Source: Arthrobacter sp. EM1
GTDB lineage: Bacteria > Actinomycetota > Actinomycetes > Actinomycetales > Micrococcaceae
Assembly: GCF_029964055.1 (NCBI RefSeq)
Contig: NZ_CP124836.1
Coordinates: 3,821,751-3,885,750, forward strand
DNA: 64,000 nucleotides
Reading direction: 5' to 3'
The notes beneath the pieces were generated by a model. The model was not told where the DNA came from. It worked only from the letters and a program-made list of their open reading frames with translations, and did no database searches. A program made the translations under genes and the position numbers. Of this stretch, positions 26,201 through 33,896 are shown one piece after another (position 1 is the stretch's first letter; the number at the start of each line of letters is the position of its first letter).

Positions 26201-26485
26201 CAGCGCAGTTTTGCCGGGCTGCAGATTACGCGCGATGCCCTCGACTTCGTCCCCCGGCTGCCCGTCGAGCTCAGCCGCGTGGACTTCCAGGTCCGCTACC
26301 GGGACCAGATGCTCGCCGTTCACCTGGAGCGCGACCGTCTCAGGGTATCGGCAGCGCCTGGCGACGCGGCCCCGGTGCTGGTGCGGGTGGGCGCCCGCAG
26401 CGTCCTGATCCAGCCGGGCCAGGAACACGAATTCCTGCGCGCGGACGACCGATCCGGCCTGCCCGCCACTGGCCGGCTACGTTGA
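23279..26485 (+). CDS. Beta-phosphoglucomutase / GH65 phosphorylase fusion
   Basis: 1,068 aa in two enzymes. Residues 1-240 are a HAD hydrolase of the beta-phosphoglucomutase type: VILDLDGVVTDTAGLRSAAW with nucleophile Asp, ATCARN, GKPAP and VIEESAAGVEAG. Residues about 260-1050 are GH65: the N-terminal sugar-binding fold, then FWDELFVLPLL, and the catalytic acid in GVMGPDEYHTG (Glu751). GH65 members phosphorolyse trehalose, maltose or kojibiose to glucose-1-P, and the HAD half would convert beta-G1P to G6P. The fusion thus joins two consecutive steps. It overlaps the convergent alcohol dehydrogenase by nine bases. Confidence 0.92.
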   Translation: MTESPTLAAALAPVDAVILDLDGVVTDTAGLRSAAWKQLFDAVLQDPRLPAGTRRDPFCTEDYLDLVAGRTWEDAVTSFLASRGGAVPDGNPSDGSGEWTVFGLAARQNELFEKLLGDQPVRAFPGTVDLLGRLKAGRIPVVLATCARNAGALLAAAGLGDFFDHVVDGQTALDRDVAGKPAPALQLEAVRRLGIPPARAMVIEESAAGVEAGRRGGFGLVVGIDRSGRRGPLEAAGADVVVEDVSQLDIGLVITHPWLLVYEGFDPVHEGHREALTTLGNGYLATRGAAPEHRAGAVHYPGSYLAGVYNSLRSVVADQETVDEHMVNIPDWLPLDLRIGEGAWWSEGGLSLRSERRTLDLKRAVLTREALLEDNTGRQLLLVQRRLVSMAVPHLAAMETVVTAVGWDGGVSVRSGCDTGVTNSNVPEDAALSKRHLGSVRATAAGDGPGAAELTVEVRTVTSGIGIALALRTEISGSDGPPGAGIPEQLNGLHTHRFEVFVTAGAPLTILKTVAVTSSRDHAIASPRTAARAVLARASGGFTALQAEHDAAWAVLLQPFVIEFDASSQAQLILNLHVFHLLQTLTTHTAEVDAGVPARGLHGEGYRGHVFWDELFVLPLLNSRLPALARELLDYRWRRLGAARDAARDAGLKGALFPWQSGSDGTEQTPKLLFNLRSGHWMKDYSRLQRHVGLAVAYNAWQYFEATQDRGWLTGHGAEIIVEVARLFASMAEFDPVEDRFHLRGVMGPDEYHTGNPGDPGGGLNDNAYTNVMAAWVFDQAVWMMHSVRGFDMDELRTRLLVTAAEMTAWEHLSRRMFVPFHDDGVISQFDGYAALRELDWDHYRRSYGLIERLDLILEAEGDSTNHYRLAKQADVLMLLYVLGEDQLIRFLARMGYTVTAAQMAATVDFYLARTAHGSTLSRVAHASVLAQRNPERAWETFREALDADLDDTQGGTTRCGIHLGAMAGTIDVVQRSFAGLQITRDALDFVPRLPVELSRVDFQVRYRDQMLAVHLERDRLRVSAAPGDAAPVLVRVGARSVLIQPGQEHEFLRADDRSGLPATGRLR

Positions 26486-27502
26486 GTCCATCCGGAGCAC
26501 CGCCGCTCCGGTGACCCGGTCCTCGGACAGATCCAGCAGCGCCCGGTCCGCGGCCTCAAACGGGTAGGCCACTGTGGTGGGCCGGAGCGGGATCTCCGCG
26601 GCGACGCGCAGGAACTCCTCGCCGTCGGCCCGGGTGTTGGCTGTGACGCTGCGCAGCTGGCGTTCCTGGAACAAGTCCGTGGCATAGTTCAGCGCCGGAA
26701 TATCACTTAGATGGATGCCGGCAACAGCGAGGGTGCCGCCACGGTCCAGGGCGCGCAGTGCTACCGGAACCAGGCCGCCGGCCGGGGCGAACAGGATCGC
26801 CGAGTCCAGCGGATCCGGCGGCTGCTCATCGGCGCCGCCGGCGAAGGTCGCGCCGAGCTCCAGGGCGAGGGTCCGGGCCTCCTTGGATCGGGTCATTACA
26901 TACACACGCGCGCCCTGGAAAAGGGCAATCTGGGCCGCCAAATGCGCGGATCCGCCGAAACCGTAGATCCCCAGCCGACCGCCGATGGGCAGATCGGCCC
27001 GGCAGAGCGCCCGGTAGCCGATGATCCCCGCGCACAGCAACGGCGCGGCCTCCTCATCCGAGAAGCCCGACGGGAGCCGGTAGGCGAAGTCTTCGGCCAC
27101 CGTGATGAGTTCGGCGTAACCGCCGTCGCGGTCCCAGCCGGTGAACACGGGGGAGAGGCAGAGGTTTTCATCTCCGCGCAGGCAAAAACGGCAGGAGCCG
27201 CAGGTCCCGCCAAGCCAAGGGACGCCGACCCGGTTTCCCGGTGAGAACCGCGTGGCGCCGTCCCCGCACTTAATGACATCCCCAACGACCTCGTGGCCGG
27301 GGATGACACCGGGCCGGCGCGGGGCGAGATCGCCCTCAGCCAGGTGCAGGTCCGTGCGGCAGACTCCACACACCCTTACCCGCAGCAATACCTCCCCGGG
27401 GCCCGGTTTGGGGTCGGGGCACTCGGCTTGCACAAGGGGGCCTGTCCTCATCGGCCCGGGCTGCCCTACCCGCCATGCTCGCACGGGCGTCCTCCTCTCC
27501 AA
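26477..27502 (-). CDS. Zinc-dependent alcohol dehydrogenase (MDR family)
   Basis: The 341 residues show catalytic-zinc ligands CGVCRTDLHL and GHEVVGDV, and a structural-zinc cluster GGTCGSCRFCLRGDENLCLSP. The nucleotide fold is IGGRLGIYGFGGSAHLAAQIA, with one glycine shift from GxGxxG. The closest family is class III-like propanol-preferring AdhA of Actinobacteria. Substrates are probably primary alcohols or aldehydes, NAD-linked. A YihY gene lies upstream on the same strand, separated by 145 bases. Confidence 0.9.
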   Translation of the reverse strand: MERRTPVRAWRVGQPGPMRTGPLVQAECPDPKPGPGEVLLRVRVCGVCRTDLHLAEGDLAPRRPGVIPGHEVVGDVIKCGDGATRFSPGNRVGVPWLGGTCGSCRFCLRGDENLCLSPVFTGWDRDGGYAELITVAEDFAYRLPSGFSDEEAAPLLCAGIIGYRALCRADLPIGGRLGIYGFGGSAHLAAQIALFQGARVYVMTRSKEARTLALELGATFAGGADEQPPDPLDSAILFAPAGGLVPVALRALDRGGTLAVAGIHLSDIPALNYATDLFQERQLRSVTANTRADGEEFLRVAAEIPLRPTTVAYPFEAADRALLDLSEDRVTGAAVLRMDST

Positions 27503-27647
27503 GTCACCTCCAGCTCCCCTCTGAAGGATTGGTCCGGTGAAGCATGGTCAGCGCACAGTCAAGGCATTGCCGCGCGCTTTGTTCAGGTCAGCCGTGTCCG
27601 CCTCCGGTCGGTACTGCGCCCAGTAGAACTCAATGGGTCGGAGCGGG

Positions 27648-28820
27648 CTAGGGGCTTTGGTCCCGCGGGTTGGGCCGATCCCCCTCGGTAGCGGCAGTGC
27701 GACCCGGGACGGCCCCCGCGCCCGCTGTGCTGTGCTGTTCACGGAGTTCGCGGCCCCGTTTGATGTCCTCCTCTTCACGCGCCTGCAGCTTGTCACTCTG
27801 CTTGGTGTCCCGGGGTGGCAGCTGGATGGTTTCCTCAGCCTCAATCCCGGCCTGCAGTTGGCGGCCGCGTTCCATTTCGGCGTCGAATTCGGCGCCGAAG
27901 AGCAGTGACAGGTTCAGGATCCAGAGCCAGAGCAGCGAGATGATGACGCCGCCGATCGCGCCGTAGGTCCGGTTGTAGCTGCTGAAGTTGGCAACGTAGA
28001 ACGCGAAGGCCAAGGATGCCAGCAGGAAGATCACCAGGGCGATCAGCGAGCCCAGGCTCATCCAGCGGAATTTGGGCTGCTTTACGTTTGGGGTCGCGTA
28101 GTAGAGGATGGCGATCGCAAGCACCACAAGCAACAAAATGACGGGCCATTTGAGGATGTTCCACGCTGTCAGGACGGCACCGCCCAAACCAATGGCGCTG
28201 CCGATGGACTCGGCCACGGGGCCGCTGAGGACGAGCATGGCCGCCAGCAGTACAACAATCAGCACGGTGGCGATCGTGACGGCGAGCATCGTGCCCCGGA
28301 GTTTGATAAACGGCCGGCCCTCGTCGATTTCGTAGATCCGGTTCATGGCCCGCCCGAACGCCCCGACATACCCGGATGCGGACCAGAGAGCGGTAAGAAG
28401 TCCGATCACCAGGGTGAGTCCGGCGGCGGAGGAGCTGCTGAGCTGCTCGATTGGCTGGCGGATCGCTTCCACGGTTTCAGCAGGCGCGAATCCCCGGGCG
28501 ATCTCCAGGAACGCGGCGGTGGTCTTTTCGGCTTGCCCAAAAATCCCCAGCAAGGACACCAGCGCCAAGAGCGCCGGAAAAACTGAGAGGACCGAGTAGT
28601 ACGTCAGGGCCGCGGCGAGGTCGGGGCACTGGTCCTTGGTGAATTCCCGCAGCGTTTTCTTCGCGATGAACTTCCACGACGGTTTGGTGACGTCCGTGGG
28701 GCTGTCCGGCTTGCGCGAATCGTCCGGAGCGGGCGCCGTGCGGGCCTTGGCTGTGCTGCTCTCCTGGGTTTCGGCGTCGTTTATGCTGCTATTTTCTGCC
28801 GTGGCAGGGTTTTGGGTCAT
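27648..28820 (-). CDS. YihY/virulence factor BrkB family membrane protein
   Basis: Six hydrophobic helices lie within residues 85-330. The family signatures are DQCPDLAAALTYYSVLSVFPALLALVSLLG, ASGYVGAFGRAMNRIYEIDEGRPF and SYNRTYGAIGGVIISLLWLWILNLSLLFGAEFDAEMER. The N-terminus (70 residues) is Ser/Thr/Ala-rich and hydrophilic. The C-terminal tail of 70 residues is charged. YihY proteins are of unknown transport role. It heads a set of membrane/stress genes oriented the same way, but about 85 bases separate it from the next. Confidence 0.88.
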   Translation of the reverse strand: MTQNPATAENSSINDAETQESSTAKARTAPAPDDSRKPDSPTDVTKPSWKFIAKKTLREFTKDQCPDLAAALTYYSVLSVFPALLALVSLLGIFGQAEKTTAAFLEIARGFAPAETVEAIRQPIEQLSSSSAAGLTLVIGLLTALWSASGYVGAFGRAMNRIYEIDEGRPFIKLRGTMLAVTIATVLIVVLLAAMLVLSGPVAESIGSAIGLGGAVLTAWNILKWPVILLLVVLAIAILYYATPNVKQPKFRWMSLGSLIALVIFLLASLAFAFYVANFSSYNRTYGAIGGVIISLLWLWILNLSLLFGAEFDAEMERGRQLQAGIEAEETIQLPPRDTKQSDKLQAREEEDIKRGRELREQHSTAGAGAVPGRTAATEGDRPNPRDQSP

Positions 28821-28904
28821 GGGATTTTTTCCTTTGTCGGGTTAAGCGCATCGGCCGGCCGTCCGGCGCGTGAGCGCAGGTCGGCCGGCCGGGTTCTCGC
28901 GGGA

Positions 28905-29513
28905 TCAGGCCTGCTGGACGGTGTCCTTGGCCTCTGCGGTCCGCTCTTTGACGTCCGCGACCGCGCCTTGGCCCTCGGCTTTGACGGCCTCGGTGGCATC
29001 TGCAGCGCTGGCCTTGACGCTTTCCATCGCAGCCTGGGCGGGCTCTTTCAGTCCCTCGGCCATGTGTTTGGCGGCCTCGGTCAGTTCGGTGGTGAACGGC
29101 TCGGCCGCTGTCTTGAGGGCATCAGCAGCTTCGCGTTCCTTCTGGCTGGCCGGGATCAGGGCGGAGGCCAACAGGCCCGCGCCGAAGGCAATCAGGCCCG
29201 CCGCGAGCGGGTTGCCCCGGGTCCTCGTTTTGACCTGCGCGGGGGCGCCCCCCATCGCTGCCCCGGCGTTGCCGAGGTGCGCACCCGTGTTTCCGGCGGC
29301 GGTGTGGACGTTGCCGGCGGTGTGGTCGGCAGCGCCCATGACTTTTTCCTTCACTCCGAAGACGGCGTCCTTGACGTTCGCTTTGACCCTGTCGGTCTGC
29401 CGCTGGACGATGTGCGACGGTGTGACCTTGTCCGCTACGGCATCGACGTTCGTGCCCAGCCGTGCGCGGGTTGCTTCAATATCTGCTCGGATGGCATCCG
29501 GGTTTTCACTCAT
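28905..29513 (-). CDS. DUF3618 domain protein
   Basis: The N-terminus (SENPDAIRADIEATRARLGTNVDAVADKV) is the DUF3618 domain, found in Actinobacteria and Proteobacteria beside holin-like and YtxH-type genes. A hydrophobic stretch, GLIAFGAGLLASALI (about residue 113), gives one TM helix. The tail of 80 residues is Ala/Lys/Glu-rich and probably coiled coil (KAEGQGAVADVKERTAE). Function is unknown, and a membrane-stress role is usually suggested. It is 18 bases from the holin-like gene upstream, so it is probably in one operon. Confidence 0.8.
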   Translation of the reverse strand: MSENPDAIRADIEATRARLGTNVDAVADKVTPSHIVQRQTDRVKANVKDAVFGVKEKVMGAADHTAGNVHTAAGNTGAHLGNAGAAMGGAPAQVKTRTRGNPLAAGLIAFGAGLLASALIPASQKEREAADALKTAAEPFTTELTEAAKHMAEGLKEPAQAAMESVKASAADATEAVKAEGQGAVADVKERTAEAKDTVQQA

Positions 29514-29531
29514 CGTGTTTCCTCGCTGGAT

Positions 29532-29945
29532 CTAGGGGGTGGGTTTGAGCGTGGGAGGGATTTCCTGCAGCGTAGCGACGGTCTGGGGCAAGCCCCTGAT
29601 GGCGTTGAGTTCCTTGCGGCCCGTGGCTGCCAGGGCTGCGGCGATGATTCCCCAGATGACGGCGACGACGACGCCGGACCAGCCCAGTCCCAGGAGCGTC
29701 CCGAGCGCCCACCAAAGCGCCAGGGACAGGAATAGCAGGACGAAGTGGCCCGCGACGCCGGCACCGGCCAGCATCCCGCCGCCCTTGCCGGCGCGGGCCG
29801 CTGACTGTTTGAGCTCGACCTTGGCCAGCTCCACTTCCTGCCGCATCAGGGTGGACATGTCCCGCGTTACCTCGCCCAGGAGGTCACCCAAGGACGAGGA
29901 TTCAGCTTTGGCGTGCGCGGCGGTCTGAGGCATGTCGCTGGTCAT
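29532..29945 (-). CDS. Phage holin family / DUF1469 protein
   Basis: The 137 residues have a short conserved amphipathic region, LGDLLGEVTRDMSTLMRQEVELAKVELKQ, then two TM helices (GAGVAGHFVLLFLSLALWWALG and VVVAVIWGIIAAALAATGRK). This is the DUF1469/holin-X family (YqjE-like), of non-phage origin. Its start overlaps the stop of the upstream 276-aa gene by four bases (ATGA), which supports co-translation with the three-gene set. Confidence 0.82.
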   Translation of the reverse strand: MTSDMPQTAAHAKAESSSLGDLLGEVTRDMSTLMRQEVELAKVELKQSAARAGKGGGMLAGAGVAGHFVLLFLSLALWWALGTLLGLGWSGVVVAVIWGIIAAALAATGRKELNAIRGLPQTVATLQEIPPTLKPTP

Positions 29946-30772
29946 CGACGGCCGCCGTCAAAGGGGTCATCGCGGAGCGGATCCTGCCGGAGCGGCTCAG
30001 TCACGACAGGCTCGGAGGCCCAGCGGTCCTGCCGGGCGGTGTCACCGAACGGGTCATTCCCGGCGGGAGCCGGCGGGTACGTGTCCGCGAAGCCCGCCGT
30101 CGTGGTTTCCGGGGCGGGCAGCTGCACGGGCGGCGGCGGGACTGCCCTGCCGGTGTCCGGGACCCTGGTGCCGGGGTTTGCGGTGGCACCGGCGGCGGCC
30201 GGTTCCGGTGCGCCGGCGCTGAGGCTGCGGCTGAGCCGGCCGGCCAGCACGCCGGCTCCGGCCGCCAGGAGCAGGAAGGTGCCGGGCCGCTCGCGGGCAA
30301 AGGACTTCACCTCGGTCAGCAGCGAGCCCGGATCGCGGCCATCGAGCCACCCGGCGACGGCCGAGGAGCGTTCGGCGGCCTGGCGCACCAGGTCGGTGGC
30401 GACGCCGGGCTGTTCGGAAGCTGCGGCCATGGTGTGCAGTTCGGTGGAAATGGAGTGCAGGCCCGCGGCTACCTTCTGCTGCTGCGTGCCGGCCTGATCC
30501 GTGAGGTCCGACTTCGCCTGCTGCAGGAGATCCCGGGCGTTCGTCTTCACCTCGGCGGCAACAGTGGCTGCTTCCGTCTTGGCCGTCTCGGACACGTTCC
30601 GGGCCGAATCCGCGGCCTGGCGCTTCACATCCGCCGCCTCATCCTTGGCGGCGTCGGTCTTTGCGGACCCGTTGGACGGCGGCGGGAACGTGGATTCCGG
30701 CCGGAGGGCCGTCTGCTGGGTAGCCGCAGGAGTGCCGTTGCTGCCGCCCTGGGGCCAGTGGTTCTCTGTCAT
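29942..30772 (-). CDS. Ala-rich membrane-associated hypothetical protein
   Basis: 276 aa. Residues 30-130 are a long Ala/Lys/Glu-rich helix (KTDAAKDEAADVKRQAAD and onward), then WLDGRDPGSLLTEVKSFARERPGTFLLLAAGAGVLAGRLSRSL, which gives one TM helix. The C-terminus is Pro-rich and disordered. Such proteins occur at the head of holin/DUF3618 operons in Micrococcaceae and have no known function. It overlaps the holin-like gene by four bases. Its promoter lies in an AT-rich region with a palindrome at 30844. Confidence 0.75.
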   Translation of the reverse strand: MTENHWPQGGSNGTPAATQQTALRPESTFPPPSNGSAKTDAAKDEAADVKRQAADSARNVSETAKTEAATVAAEVKTNARDLLQQAKSDLTDQAGTQQQKVAAGLHSISTELHTMAAASEQPGVATDLVRQAAERSSAVAGWLDGRDPGSLLTEVKSFARERPGTFLLLAAGAGVLAGRLSRSLSAGAPEPAAAGATANPGTRVPDTGRAVPPPPVQLPAPETTTAGFADTYPPAPAGNDPFGDTARQDRWASEPVVTEPLRQDPLRDDPFDGGRR

Positions 30773-30843
30773 CTTCGCGCTCTTTTCACGATCGGCTGCT
30801 GATCACAAACCAGCAATTGCTGGGGAGTAAATACTAAGCATGA

Positions 30844-30860
30844 TTACTACCTAATAGTAA
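30844..30860. promoter_or_regulatory. AT-rich inverted repeat between stress operon and spermidine-synthase-like gene
   Basis: ttacta-cctaa-tagtaa is a perfect six-base dyad. It is flanked by further partial copies of agtaa/ttact in a strikingly AT-rich 60-base stretch (about 30825-30885). The position between divergent starts fits an operator or UP-like promoter; the regulator is not known. Confidence 0.45.
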
Positions 30861-30984
30861 GTACCCTTTGCTTTATTTCTTTTGTGATGACGGATCGGCG
30901 TGCGCCCGCCGCCTCCGGCTCATGGTGACGGCCGCGCAGAGCGGTGAACTACGCTTGAATCATGAGCAAAACGGTGCACAGCTG

Positions 30985-31905
30985 ATGGCGAAGCGGGGCC
31001 GGGCTGCTGGCCGAAGCAGCACCGAAAGGACGGCTGGGGTGGTGGAACTCCCGAAGGGAACCCGCCCCGACGGGCCGGTAGAAGGCGTCTATTACATCGA
31101 CACCGGTGACTGCGAGCTGATCGCGGACCAGGACAACTCCAACGGCTGGCTGTTGCGGATCAATGGTGTGATGAGCTCGCACATCGATCTGGCCGATCCC
31201 TTGTTCCTTGACTTCGAGTACATGCGCTGGATCTCGGCCCTGGTGGAATCCCGCTGGGCCCGGGATTCCCGGCCCAAACTGCGTGCCCTGCACCTTGGCG
31301 GCGGAGCGTGCTCGCTGGCGCGCTACTTCCACGCCGCCTACCCGGACGCGCGCCAGGTGGTGGTGGAGCTCGACGGCAAACTGGCCGGGTATGTCCGGGG
31401 CTGGTTCGACCTGCCGAAGGCCCCGCTGATGCGACTCCGGGTGGGGGAGGCCCGCGCGGTTACCGAAAGCCTGACGCCGCAGACCCGGGACCTGATCATC
31501 AGGGACGTTTTCGCCGGCTCGCTGACGCCGCGCCCACTTACTACCAGGGAGTTCAACGAGTACGCCCGGGGCGTCCTGGCACCCGGTGGGATGTACGTGG
31601 TCAACTCGGGTGACGCGCCGGACCTTCGGAATGCCCGCGAGGACGCGGCGACGATCGCTGACGCTTTTAAGTACACAGTGATCATCGCCGATCCGGCCAT
31701 GCTTAAGGGCAGGCGCTTCGGGAATATGATCATGGCCGGAAGCGATGTGCCGTTCGACGACGATCCCGGGCTGGCTCGACGCCTGCTGGGCGGCGGGGTG
31801 CCTGCCCATATCTGGAACGACGCCAAGGTTCGGGCGTTTGCCGCCGGCGCGTCAGTCCGTCACGACCCTCCGGCCGCGGACCCGCCGTCGCAGGCTGCTT
31901 CTTAG
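30985..31905 (+). CDS. Spermidine-synthase-like methyltransferase-fold protein
   Basis: 306 aa from the ATG at 30985; ATG 30922 in frame is an alternative with no clear RBS. The Rossmann core has LRALHLGGGACSLARYFH, then VVVELDGKLAGYVR, and DLIIRDVFAGSLTP. This is the spermidine/spermine synthase (PF01564-like) fold used by actinobacterial single-domain proteins. The catalytic Asp of true SpeE is not obvious, so it may transfer something other than aminopropyl. It stands alone and its stop is 31 bases from the end of the LysR gene. Confidence 0.75.
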   Translation: MAKRGRAAGRSSTERTAGVVELPKGTRPDGPVEGVYYIDTGDCELIADQDNSNGWLLRINGVMSSHIDLADPLFLDFEYMRWISALVESRWARDSRPKLRALHLGGGACSLARYFHAAYPDARQVVVELDGKLAGYVRGWFDLPKAPLMRLRVGEARAVTESLTPQTRDLIIRDVFAGSLTPRPLTTREFNEYARGVLAPGGMYVVNSGDAPDLRNAREDAATIADAFKYTVIIADPAMLKGRRFGNMIMAGSDVPFDDDPGLARRLLGGGVPAHIWNDAKVRAFAAGASVRHDPPAADPPSQAAS

Positions 31906-31936
31906 CGGTCCTGCTGCGGCGGGGACGGCGCGGCGC

Positions 31937-32854
31937 CTACGGGGCCGCGGGCGACATCCGTCCCCGGCCCATCAGCGACTCATGGTGCGCTGTCGTCTGC
32001 TCCCGAAGCGCCTGCACCACGGCGGCGACGGCGGGCCGGCGCATGGAGTCAGGCCGCAGCACCATCCAGTACGGCAGCAGTTCGGCGAACTGCGCCGGCA
32101 GCAGGCGGACCAGGTCCGGGTGCAGGTCGGCCGCAAAACAGGGCAGGAAGCCGATGCCGGCACCGGCACGGGTCGCCTCCACGTGGACAAAGACGTTGGT
32201 GGAGCTCAGCCCGTCCCGCATGGTCGGCACCAGCCGCCGCGGTGCGTCAAGATCGTCCACCTGGAGCATGGAATCGACGAAATACACCAGTGAATGGGCG
32301 GTCAGTTCCTCGATAGTTGTGGGCGTGCCGTATTCAGCGAGGTAGCCGCGGGAGGCGTACATGCCGAGCATGTACTCACCCAGCCTGGCGGCCGCGGCCC
32401 GGTGCACCTGCGGTTCGCCCACCACGACTTCGATGTCCAGCCCGGAACGCTGCTGGAGTGCCCGCCGGGTCACTGTGATGATCTCGACGCTGAGTCCCGG
32501 ATGGTCCCGGCGCAGCCTCGCCACGGCCGGGGCCGCAATGTAAGCGCTGAAGCCGTCAGTCGCGGTCATCCGGACGACGCCTGTGATCGGGTCCGGGGCC
32601 CGTCCCGGCTGTTCGAGTGTGCGGATCGCAGCCTCCACCCGCTCGGCGACCTGCACTGCTTCCGCACCCAGATCCGTCAGCTCCCAGCCGCCGGAGGCAC
32701 GCGAGAGCACCCGCCCGCCCAAAGCCTTCTCCAGGGCAGCGATCCGGCGCGAGACCGTCGTATGGTTCAGCCCGAGGGCTTGGGCTGCAGTGGTGAACTT
32801 CGCGGAGCGGGAGACGGCTAGGAGCACCAGCAAGTCGTCAGGGTTTGCATTCAT
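31937..32854 (-). CDS. LysR-type transcriptional regulator
   Basis: Starting at MNANPDDLLVLLAV (32854), the HTH is SAKFTTAAQALGLNHTTVSRRIAALEKALGGRVLSR (residues 15-50). The effector domain follows, with TATDGFSAYIAAPAV and the typical C-terminal GIGFLPCFAAD. At 305 aa the length is standard. It is divergent from hydroxybutyrate dehydrogenase with a 141-base intergenic space, the classical LysR arrangement, so that gene is its likely target. An upstream in-frame ATG (32917) would extend it by 21 residues with weak support. Confidence 0.88.
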   Translation of the reverse strand: MNANPDDLLVLLAVSRSAKFTTAAQALGLNHTTVSRRIAALEKALGGRVLSRASGGWELTDLGAEAVQVAERVEAAIRTLEQPGRAPDPITGVVRMTATDGFSAYIAAPAVARLRRDHPGLSVEIITVTRRALQQRSGLDIEVVVGEPQVHRAAAARLGEYMLGMYASRGYLAEYGTPTTIEELTAHSLVYFVDSMLQVDDLDAPRRLVPTMRDGLSSTNVFVHVEATRAGAGIGFLPCFAADLHPDLVRLLPAQFAELLPYWMVLRPDSMRRPAVAAVVQALREQTTAHHESLMGRGRMSPAAP

Positions 32855-32995
32855 ATCTGCAATTCTGCACATAAGACGTGCTTGTTTGACCATTGAATCG
32901 CCCACTTTGTGCGGCAATACTCAGTGAAGCTGCTCAGTGACGTGCCTCGCGCCTCCTCTGGGCCGTTGACGACCGCGAAACTGAGGAGTGCAGAC

Positions 32996-33745
32996 ATGGA
33001 GAGCAGCTTGAACGGGCGCAAAGCGCTGGTGACCGGCGGAGCCGGCGGAATCGGAGCCGCCAGCGTCCGCGCCCTCGCAGCACGCGGTGCGAAAGTGGTG
33101 ATCGCGGATCTGGATGAGGCCGGCGCAGCAGCGCTCGCCGACGAGGTGGGCGGCACCTCCTGGGCGGTCAATCTGCTCGACGTCGAGGCGCTTGAGACCG
33201 TCAGCCTGGACTGCGACATCCTTGTCAACAACGCCGGCATCCAGCGGATCAGCCCGATTGAGGACTTCGACCCGGCAGACTTCCGGCGCATCATCACGTT
33301 GATGCTGGAGGCGCCCTTCCTGCTGATCCGGGCAGCGCTGCCGCACATGTACGCGAACAACTTCGGCCGGATCATCAACCTGTCGTCAGTGCACGGGCTC
33401 CGCGCCTCGCCGTTCAAGAGTGCCTACGTCTCCGCCAAACACGGTCTCGAAGGCCTGAGCAAGGTCACCGCGCTCGAAGGCGGCCAGCATGGCGTCACTT
33501 CCAACTGCATCAACCCCGGCTATGTCCGGACGCCGCTGGTCGAGTCCCAGATTGCAGACCAGGCCAAGGTGCACGGGATCCCGGAGTCCGAGGTCCTCGC
33601 CAACATCATGCTGACCGAGGCCGCCATCAAGCGGCTGGTGGAACCGGAGGAGGTCGCCTCCCTCGTCGCTTGGCTGTCCTCCGACGGCGCCGGTATGGTC
33701 ACCGGAGCGAGCTACACGATGGACGGCGGCTGGTCGGCCCGCTAG
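32996..33745 (+). CDS. 3-hydroxybutyrate dehydrogenase (SDR)
   Basis: The 249 residues contain the NAD motif VTGGAGGIGAAS, NNAGIQ, active Ser in NLSSVHG, and Tyr/Lys in YVSAKHG. NPGYVRTPLVESQIADQA and the ending ASYTMDGGWSAR are the pattern of beta-hydroxybutyrate dehydrogenase. It would oxidise (R)-3-hydroxybutyrate to acetoacetate with NAD. gaggag is placed eight bases from the ATG. It is divergent from the LysR gene, and the IS110 element begins directly after its stop. Confidence 0.85.
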   Translation: MESSLNGRKALVTGGAGGIGAASVRALAARGAKVVIADLDEAGAAALADEVGGTSWAVNLLDVEALETVSLDCDILVNNAGIQRISPIEDFDPADFRRIITLMLEAPFLLIRAALPHMYANNFGRIINLSSVHGLRASPFKSAYVSAKHGLEGLSKVTALEGGQHGVTSNCINPGYVRTPLVESQIADQAKVHGIPESEVLANIMLTEAAIKRLVEPEEVASLVAWLSSDGAGMVTGASYTMDGGWSAR

Positions 33746-33896
33746 ACGATATGAAGTGTGGTGGGGCGCGCCGGACGTAGCGACTGGAACCTCGGGTTCA
33801 AAGAGGTTCGTGGGTTGTCGGTCCGGGTCCTTCCGCACGTGGGTGCGGGGGGTGTGGACTGGCAGAGCCACATTTGAACGTCTGGAGGTTCCAACC

